From: an uncultured Calothrix sp.
Lineage (GTDB): Bacteria > Cyanobacteriota > Cyanobacteriia > Cyanobacteriales > Nostocaceae
Reading direction: 5' to 3'
NCBI GenBank assembly: GCA_937973965.1
Contig: CALJJQ010000162.1
Span: forward strand, 1-38,909
DNA length: 38,909 bases
Part shown: piece by piece, positions 33,664-38,909 of the stretch
Numbering within the stretch: position 1 is the stretch's first letter
How the letters are laid out: each line of letters opens with the position of its first letter
Made by a program: the position numbers and the translations under genes
Notes under the pieces: generated by a model
What the model was told of the DNA's origin: nothing
What the model saw: the letters and a program-made list of their open reading frames with translations, nothing else
Databases searched by the model: none

Positions 33664-35649
33664 ATGGCAAACAATTGGGCGATCGCAATTGGCATCAATC
33701 AATATCAATATTTTCAACCATTGATTTGCGCTCAGGCAGATGCTCAAGCAGTACGCGATTTTTTAGTCACCAAGGGTCGGTTTTCACCCCAGCAATGTGT
33801 TGTCATGAGTGATACTTCTCCTCCGATTGGCGACCGTTCTACAAAACCGACAAGGGAAAATATCATTTTACTGCTGGAAGATTTGGCAGCTGCTTGTTGG
33901 CGACCGGGGGACCGGGTATGGTTTTTCTTTAGCGGTTATGGTGTCAACGAAAATGGCAAAGATTATTTAATGCCTGTTGATGGTAATTACAAGCGGGTAG
34001 AAGAGACGGGTGTGGAAGTTGGTGCGCTGATGCAGTGTTTGCAAGCTGCAAGGGTGCAGGTGTTGCTGTTGCTGGATATTAACCGAGCAATGGGAACCTA
34101 TCCAGATGCGTTTGTCGGTCAGGAAACGATTGAATTGGCTCAACAGCTACAGGTTTCGACGATTTTATCTTGTCAACCGGAGCAGTTTTCCTATGAAACT
34201 ACGGAATTGGGTCACGGTTTTTTTACTGCGGCTTTATTGGAGGCTTTACGGTCGGGAAATGGCAATACTTTAGGAGAGTTGGAGGCATACTTGAGTGTGC
34301 GCACTCCTGAGTTGTGTCAACACTATTGGCGACCGACCCAAAATCCGGTGACGGTGATGAACTATGCTAAACAGAAAATTCTCGGTGATTTGAATCTGGA
34401 AACCGATTTGGATGCAGCAGCAATTGTGTTACCGGAGGAATTATTTTCTGCCGCAGTGGCTGCACCTCGACTAGAACCAACTCCCAAACCAGTTTCTCCA
34501 GCTATTCAATCAGCATCTATTGATTCTCCTCCCAATTGGGGTTATACCCATCTGGAACCACCGGAAAATCAATCTGTCTCTTCCGATCATACTCCCTCCC
34601 TTCCCCCTTCCCTTCCCCCTGCGAATTCAGTATTAACGGATAATACCTCGGCTTTAATTAAAACCCCCCAAAGACCTCTTTTACGCACCCTCTGGATACA
34701 TTTGCTGCTGTGGAGTGTCAGTGCAGCTTTGGCAATGGGGTTAATTTTATTTCTCGCTATTCGCCATCGGGAAGGAAACCAAACTCCTACTGAACCGACC
34801 ACCACTGCAACTCCCTTATCGGAAACCTCTGCCAATTTTCAGCCTGTACCCAAATTGTCTTCTGTTCCTTCCCAACCTTTTCCTACCCTGAGTGCGACTC
34901 CAGGTTCAACTTCCTTCGCTCAACCGCGCAAATCTTCACCTAGTAATGCCTTGACTATGCCTCTAGCGGTAGATGGGGAGGAAAAACCACCAGATACACC
35001 CCTAGTAGCCACTACCCCAACTCCGACCCATCAACCTAGCCAAGATGGTCGGGAACTAGCTCGAACGGAATTGGCAAAATTGGGACTTAAACCCTATCTT
35101 CCCCGCGATTTAAAAGCCGCGATCGCCATCGCTAGTAAAATTAAACCCGATAGTCCCCAGTATGCCCGGGCACAAACCAATATTAAAATTTGGAATCAAA
35201 TGCTACTAGAAATCGCTACCACTCGCGCTCAAAAACGCCAGTACACAAATGCGATCGCGGCTGCTGAATTGATTACCAAAAACCAACCCATGTACTCGGA
35301 AGCCCAAAGTTCCATCAGTCAGTGGCGTAGTGATGCTAAACGTTATTTTGGCAACAAAACCGTGGTGGAAGCCGCCCAAAAGCTAATTAAACCTGGTCAA
35401 GCATCTACCTATAATCGGGCAATTGAGGTGGCTAAACGTGTTCCTAGCGGCGAACCAGGGGCTGATATCGCCGAAAATGCTATCGATAAGTGGAGCAAGC
35501 AAATCCTCAAATTAGCCCAGGAACGAGCTAATAAGGGTGATTATCAAGCCGCGATCACTACTGCAATTTTAGTTCCGGAAGATACCCCAGCGCGAGATCA
35601 AGCCCAAAAGTCAATCACAATCTGGAAAACTCGTCTTAAAAGGGGCTAA
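33664..35649 (+). CDS. Pseudo-orthocaspase (caspase-fold C14 protein, catalytic dyad replaced)
   Basis: 661 residues from the ATG at 33664 (a GTG three codons upstream is possible). Residues 1-240: a caspase p20-like fold with MANNWAIAIGINQYQYFQPL, the strand RVWFFFSGYGVNENGKDYLM and LLLLDINRAMG. The catalytic histidine (usual SGHG) is Tyr92, and the cysteine (usual D-x-C-R) is Asn140, so peptidase activity is not expected. Residues 240-340: a Pro/Ser-rich linker; 343-366: one transmembrane segment; 367-460: another Pro/Thr-rich linker; 470-661: tandem TPR-like units with a repeated I-x-x-W motif (NIKIWNQMLL, SISQWRSDAK, AIDKWSKQIL, SITIWKTRL). Catalytically dead orthocaspases are known in cyanobacteria, mostly with Tyr and Ser. 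Confidence 0.9.
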   Translation: MANNWAIAIGINQYQYFQPLICAQADAQAVRDFLVTKGRFSPQQCVVMSDTSPPIGDRSTKPTRENIILLLEDLAAACWRPGDRVWFFFSGYGVNENGKDYLMPVDGNYKRVEETGVEVGALMQCLQAARVQVLLLLDINRAMGTYPDAFVGQETIELAQQLQVSTILSCQPEQFSYETTELGHGFFTAALLEALRSGNGNTLGELEAYLSVRTPELCQHYWRPTQNPVTVMNYAKQKILGDLNLETDLDAAAIVLPEELFSAAVAAPRLEPTPKPVSPAIQSASIDSPPNWGYTHLEPPENQSVSSDHTPSLPPSLPPANSVLTDNTSALIKTPQRPLLRTLWIHLLLWSVSAALAMGLILFLAIRHREGNQTPTEPTTTATPLSETSANFQPVPKLSSVPSQPFPTLSATPGSTSFAQPRKSSPSNALTMPLAVDGEEKPPDTPLVATTPTPTHQPSQDGRELARTELAKLGLKPYLPRDLKAAIAIASKIKPDSPQYARAQTNIKIWNQMLLEIATTRAQKRQYTNAIAAAELITKNQPMYSEAQSSISQWRSDAKRYFGNKTVVEAAQKLIKPGQASTYNRAIEVAKRVPSGEPGADIAENAIDKWSKQILKLAQERANKGDYQAAITTAILVPEDTPARDQAQKSITIWKTRLKRG

Positions 35650-35730
35650 GTAATTTGTAATTCGTAATTCGTAATCGCCGCTACGTGGAAAGCAAGCTGC
35701 GTAATAGCCTGCGGTAAGGTTGCCATTATT

Positions 35731-35796
35731 TTAATTAATGGGTGAAGGAGGGCACGTAGTAGCGCTAGTCTACGACAACCCTGCGGCTATAGCGCC
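35731..35796 (-). repeat. Dispersed GGCGCTAT...AGCGCTACTACG element, copy 3
   Basis: On the minus strand: GGCGCTATAGCCGCAGGG ... GACTAGCGCTACTACGTGCC ... CACCCATTAATTAA. It matches 6860-6918 at both ends and in the TAGCGCTACTACG core. Confidence 0.75.
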
Positions 35797-36005
35797 TTGG
35801 ATTAACGCTTTTTCAGAGCTAGAGCCACTACTACCTACAAACCCCTCAAAACTAAAACTTATGTGGTCGAGTACTACGCCAAGGCTATTAGTAAGCAGTA
35901 CATCTAGCCTACTTCCTACTCCCTAATCCCTATTCCCCTTAAGTTGTAGGGATTTGTGAGAAATACAGGTATAGTCTCGCAAATGAGGAGAATATTAAAA
36001 TTTGT

Positions 36006-36032
36006 AAAAAAAAGCAGCATAAATGCTGTTTT
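36006..36032 (-). terminator. Rho-independent terminator, minus strand
   Basis: The stem formed by 36011-36019 and 36024-36032 (AAGCAGCAT / ATGCTGTTT with a 4-base loop) is followed on the minus strand by an uninterrupted T tract (A8 on the plus strand, 36006-36013). The nearest minus-strand gene upstream of it starts at 36890 and ends at 36504, almost 500 bases away. Confidence 0.6.
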
Positions 36033-36052
36033 AACTATATAAATTCAATACG

Positions 36053-36104
36053 GGGATCACGTTCACCGTGTTTTTATGAGAATTTCGATTAATCTGGTGA
36101 TCCC
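36053..36104. other. Long-loop inverted repeat GGGATCAC-N36-GTGATCCC
   Basis: An 8-bp perfect stem extended by CG pairs with one bulge; its loop has its own small stem CACG-TTCAC-CGTG. It is possibly part of a transcribed RNA. Confidence 0.5.
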
Positions 36105-36234
36105 GTTGTTAAATTATTTGCTAGTGCCAGACATCCAAATTTTCTAGGGTGTCATTGATCACCTCAAGGTCCAAGCTTGTTTAATTGTTTAACTTGTTTG
36201 GCAATTTTTTTTAAATTCAAAGCACTCAACTGCG

Positions 36235-36258
36235 GAAAACGCGCTGAAAAGCGTTTTC
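36235..36258. other. Perfect hairpin GAAAACGC-N8-GCGTTTTC
   Basis: An 8-bp stem with loop GCTGAAAA. A hairpin with weaker pairing (CCAAGC...GTTTGG) and a T8 tract lies just before it, around 36172-36218. Confidence 0.5.
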
Positions 36259-36503
36259 AACAATTGAGTATACTCTTTTCCCAGTAAGGTTTGGCTCACC
36301 TAGCAAATGACTTGCTGACAGTTAACTTTGTACACAGCTATTCAACAGGGAATAAATCAGAAGTAGCCGAGTGACTTAATTCGGTGGTCTATCTCGTAAA
36401 TTTTTGATGTGTACAAACTCGAATTAACGGACAATTACAGGTTTAGTTACAGGTTGGTAAACAGTGGTTCAGGATGGAAACTAGAAATTGTTGACCTAAT
36501 CAA

Positions 36504-36890
36504 TTAACAATACTGAGTTACATCCTCACCACATTCATCAGCGAGGTAACACAATGCTCGGAAGCGTAAACCAACAACCTCTTCATACAAGGGATTCAGT
36601 TTACAAAGAGGGGGGATATGGAAAATGGTTTTGCCGAAAACCTTGATATCCCGTTCAAAAGGACACTGGGGTGGAACTAGGCGACAAACTCGATGGGCAA
36701 AATTGCGATCGCGCACCTGAATGTTATCGATAAACTGGCGTAGAGGCTTGAGAACATCAAACTGAGAAAACGGACATTTTTTCGGTTTTGAAGTAGAAGT
36801 TAACGCCTGGTTTGCTTCTTCCTCTGTGGAATTGAGTGAAACCCAACTCGCGAAAAAAATCTTGTGGCTGGTATTATTAAATACCTTCAT
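36504..36890 (-). CDS. Mo-dependent nitrogenase C-terminal-domain (Mo-nitro_C) family protein
   Basis: A 128-residue protein. After a variable 40-residue start comes the conserved domain: PFSQFDVLKPLRQFIDNIQV, RNFAHRVCRLVPPQCPFERD, IKVFGKTIFHIPPLCKLNPL, YEEVVGLRFRALCYLADECG and the terminal EDVTQYC. This is the cyanobacterial family labelled Mo-dependent nitrogenase C-terminal domain. Despite the name it is not a nitrogenase subunit; its function is not established. It has seven cysteines in the domain, several in fixed places, and no signal peptide or membrane segment. Its presence fits a nitrogen-fixing filamentous host. GAGGAG-type Shine-Dalgarno (AGAGGAGTGAACC) before ATG. Single gene. 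Confidence 0.88.
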   Translation of the reverse strand: MKVFNNTSHKIFFASWVSLNSTEEEANQALTSTSKPKKCPFSQFDVLKPLRQFIDNIQVRDRNFAHRVCRLVPPQCPFERDIKVFGKTIFHIPPLCKLNPLYEEVVGLRFRALCYLADECGEDVTQYC

Positions 36891-37524
36891 GGTTCACTCC
36901 TCTGAAAGAATTGAGGGCTTGGAACTACATCGAAGAAAAACTACAACTCAATCACGACCGTTCCCGGATGATTACTAGAATTCTGGACGAAATTTTGGCA
37001 AAATCGTTTCGGTGCAAGTTGAGACAACTTGCTACTGTCTAGTTAACCGTAATTTTTGCGGAACGGGTAGTGTAATGTTGTCATCTTGTCAATAACTTGA
37101 CTTAATTAAACTTTTCATCAAGGCATCTGCCTACGGGAAGAAATGTAACACAAAAAAAATACTTTGTGTCAATATACTGGACAAGTATTGACAAAAATCT
37201 ATACTAAGCACATGGAAGTGCTGATAAAAGTTATATATTTTCAGGATTTTTGAGTGAGATACCCATTTCTGTCTTCATTTGATATTGAGGATATTTTTCA
37301 GACGGTATCCCAAAACCATGTGTCACTGTATCTGAAGAAATATATCCTTCAGCGACACACGTGAAACCATATCGATTTAGCACCAAGCCCTAATCTTTTG
37401 CTCATATGCTAATTTAACTTGTCAAGTCAAACAGTGTGTATCGCTACGTTATACATATTTTTCAGGGAGAAATCAGGTTGTGGAATATTCCTCCCTATTG
37501 GGTTGGGTACAAAATTGCCAAAGT
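36891..37524. other. 630-base gap, promoter of the Mo-nitro_C gene, one long hairpin
   Basis: AT-rich and without a credible gene. Direct repeats of TTGACAAAAATC/TTGTCAATAACTTGAC character occur around 37085-37190, and 37318-37362 is a hairpin. I found no recognisable NtcA site that I would defend. Confidence 0.4.
37318..37362. other. Extended hairpin in the gap upstream of the Mo-nitro_C gene
   Basis: TGTGTC...CTGAAG-N8-CTTCAG-C-GACACA with flanking CATG/CGTG pairing: two stacked 6-bp stems with an asymmetric internal loop. Downstream of the small membrane-protein gene on its coding strand. Confidence 0.5.
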
Positions 37525-37719
37525 TTAGCGCTCAAAATTAGCCGCAGTTCGGGTAGTATTTTGATTTTTGTCAGTAGCAGCGACCCGAACCGAATAACTT
37601 TCAACATAAACATGCTTGGACAAGGAAGTAACTGGTGTACCGTGTAAAATACCAGTTAACGCCATAGATAGCATAAAACCAGCAGCAGCAGCAGCAATTA
37701 AGGAAATATTATCTTTCAC
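37525..37719 (-). CDS. Small hypothetical membrane or exported peptide
   Basis: 64 residues. MKDNISLIAAAAAGFMLSMA then LTGILHG forms one hydrophobic helix; the rest (TPVTSLSKHVYVESYSVRVA and a polar Asn/Thr-rich end) is soluble. It could be a signal peptide with a short mature part, or a single-pass protein with its tail outside. GTG start, with AAGGGTTAAAG ahead as the ribosome binding site. I do not recognise a family. The gene lies 71 bases behind the permease start region on the same strand, but transcription between them is not clear. Confidence 0.5.
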   Translation of the reverse strand: MKDNISLIAAAAAGFMLSMALTGILHGTPVTSLSKHVYVESYSVRVAATDKNQNTTRTAANFER

Positions 37720-37790
37720 CTTTAACCCTTAATCAGAATTACCATAAAAATAACAACAAGACTATAACTCAAGATTCGGGAATATCGCAG

Positions 37791-38675
37791 TTATCGTTGT
37801 TGACGCAATCGGGGATTGATGATTTCATTCAACCCTTCCCCAAACAAAGACAAACCGACCACCATCAAAGTCATGGCTAATCCAGGGAATAAAGCTGTCC
37901 ACCAAATCCCGGTAGGTAAAGCTTGCAAAGCCAATTTTAAATCATGTCCCCATTCAGGTACTTCGGGAGGTAAACCCAGTCCTAGGAACCCTAAACCACC
38001 TAAAACCAGAATGGCATCAGCTGCATTCAAGGTAAATAGTACAGGAACACTTTGAATTACATTGAAAAATAAATACTTAGATAAAACTTGCCAAGTATTC
38101 GCACCAATTGCTTGAGCTGCTTCAACAAATACCTCCGTTTTCACACTCACGGTATGGTTGCGAACAACTCGATAATACTGGGGAATATAGGCAATACTTA
38201 TAGCGATCGCAGCGTTTAATATCCCCCTACCGACAATAAAAGCCAGAGTGACAGATAGCAACAGTCCAGGAATTGTATAGATACTATCCATTAAGAATAG
38301 TAAAGCTTTATCCCAGCGACCACCGACATAACCGCTAACCATTCCCAAGGGTACACCAACAAGCATACTCAAGGATGTCGCTAATATTACCACTTGTAAA
38401 GCAGCTTGCGCTCCAAATAAAGTCCGTGAAAACACATCATAGCCTTGACGACTAGTACCAAACCAGTATTTTCCAGAGGGTGGGACATGTATGGGATTAC
38501 TTAAGGATTCAGTGGGGTTTTGTAGTAAACCAATAGACTGCAATAGGGGTGCAAGTAGAGCAATCAAAATAAAAAATACCGTAATTACCAATCCAATCAG
38601 CATTAAACGCTGGGATAAACTGGAGGTTTTTGACAACCGTAAAAATTGTGGTAGCGGACTTCTGGTGACAGCCAT
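37791..38675 (-). CDS. Opp/Dpp-type ABC transporter permease
   Basis: 294 residues from the ATG at 38675 (MAVTRSPLPQFLRLSK); an upstream start would add 19 residues with no support. It shows an N-terminal helix (LMLIGLVITVFFILIALLAP), the periplasmic PPSGKYWFGTSRQGYDVFSR motif that marks DppC/OppC permeases, five more helices, and the EAA loop VEAAQAIGANTWQVLSKYLF that docks with the ATPase. The end SLFGEGLNEIINPRLRQQ is family-typical. It imports peptides, nickel or similar solutes across the plasma membrane with partners that are not in the window. The substrate cannot be told. Confidence 0.92.
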   Translation of the reverse strand: MAVTRSPLPQFLRLSKTSSLSQRLMLIGLVITVFFILIALLAPLLQSIGLLQNPTESLSNPIHVPPSGKYWFGTSRQGYDVFSRTLFGAQAALQVVILATSLSMLVGVPLGMVSGYVGGRWDKALLFLMDSIYTIPGLLLSVTLAFIVGRGILNAAIAISIAYIPQYYRVVRNHTVSVKTEVFVEAAQAIGANTWQVLSKYLFFNVIQSVPVLFTLNAADAILVLGGLGFLGLGLPPEVPEWGHDLKLALQALPTGIWWTALFPGLAMTLMVVGLSLFGEGLNEIINPRLRQQR

Positions 38676-38722
38676 AGTAATTATTAAGTTGGTGGGAAAA
38701 ATTATCTTTGTGGTCAGGGAAA

Positions 38723-38740
38723 GACGTAACATGTTACGTC
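38723..38740. repeat. 18-bp perfect palindrome
   Basis: GACGTAACATGTTACGTC, 48 bases upstream of the permease start. It belongs to the GACG-palindrome class and may also act as a binding site. Confidence 0.8.
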
Positions 38741-38819
38741 CGTACTAGGAAGTAGGGGATGTAAAGCCGAAGAGTAATTATACCAATTTGCAAAAATCAT
38801 ACAATAGACAAATTTTGTA

Positions 38820-38842
38820 GAGACGTAGCACTGCTACGTCTC
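38820..38842. repeat. 11-1-11 inverted repeat, GAGACGTAGCA-C-TGCTACGTCTC
   Basis: Perfect inverted repeat near the window end, same class as 32413-32439. The rest of 38733-38909 shows no gene. Confidence 0.85.
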
Positions 38843-38909
38843 ATGGTCTGGATGTGTGGCAAACATTTTTTGAATCGGTAAATATAGAGGAATGATATAG
38901 GACTCCTAT

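Larger units (their letters stand above)
35650..36503. other. 850-base intergenic gap with repeats and predicted RNA structures
   Basis: The first 300 bases are repeat debris, including the 35731 element, GTAATTCGTAATTCG, and a TCCTACTCCCTAATCCC run near 35913. 36006-36260 holds three separate inverted repeats. A 19-codon frame at 35983 overlaps one of the stems and is not believed. No protein gene is supported. Confidence 0.5.

Noticed and set aside
35738-35926. 62-codon frame after the orthocaspase homologue
   Set aside because: Made of the dispersed GGCGCTAT element and a TCCCTACTCCC run.
35983-36042. 19-codon frame starting MRRILKFVKKSSINAV
   Set aside because: Sits on top of a terminator-like hairpin and lacks a proper ribosome binding site; a leader peptide cannot be excluded but is not supported.
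1-38909. CRISPR array or tRNA genes
   Set aside because: The tandem repeats present are coding (TPR) or irregular short repeats without spacers; no cloverleaf with a TTCGAAT-type arm was seen by eye, though a covariance scan would be more sensitive.

Overview
The window is chromosomal DNA from a filamentous, probably diazotrophic cyanobacterium of the Nostocales type. Evidence for this is the small photosynthesis genes psaM, petG and cytM, the very frequent octamer GCGATCGC (HIP1), cyanobacterium-restricted families (DUF1825, an Slr1601-type membrane protein, a half-size UPF0016 transporter pair, a Mo-nitrogenase C-terminal-domain protein), large PAS/GAF/TPR signalling proteins, and intergenic gaps filled with short repeats such as CCCTACTCCC and AATCCAAAATC. 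No tRNA, rRNA, CRISPR array, intact transposase or prophage gene was found.

Layout. 1-6800: the end of a TPR protein with a fresh 120-bp tandem duplication, a universal stress protein, a second TPR protein, an Slr1601-like membrane protein, psaM, two adjacent half-size UPF0016 cation transporters, a histidine-kinase remnant and an FHA protein. 7400-12800: an SpkB-like Ser/Thr kinase with pentapeptide repeats, a SmtA-type metallothionein, hemL, a ChaB-like protein and hisIE. 12767-15800 is a gene graveyard: two remnants of different paralogues of the giant Ser/Thr kinase-ATPase-TPR-GAF-histidine kinase family, with a broken O-methyltransferase between them that carries a 97-bp insertion. 15876-24500: a PAS-PAS histidine kinase, cysA, a conserved hypothetical gene overlapping pyrF, tyrS and a class A penicillin-binding protein. 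24600-32700: DUF1825, a TM2/SHOCT protein followed by an HhH protein, a Uma2-family nuclease-like protein, divergent cytM and petG, comM (YifB), a GT39-type glycosyltransferase and rpmF. 32800-38909: a membrane-anchored hypothetical, an orthocaspase homologue lacking both catalytic residues, a structured 850-bp gap, the Mo-nitrogenase C-terminal-domain protein, a small membrane peptide and an Opp/Dpp-type permease.

Most genes are single units on alternating strands. Likely co-transcribed pairs are the UPF0016 pair, pyrF with the overlapping downstream gene, and the TM2 gene with the HhH gene. I did not recognise a complete new multi-gene system. The most unusual items are the pseudo-orthocaspase (His to Tyr and Cys to Asn), the decayed kinase/methyltransferase block, the structured gap at 36.0-36.3 kb, and several families of short palindromic or MITE-like elements.
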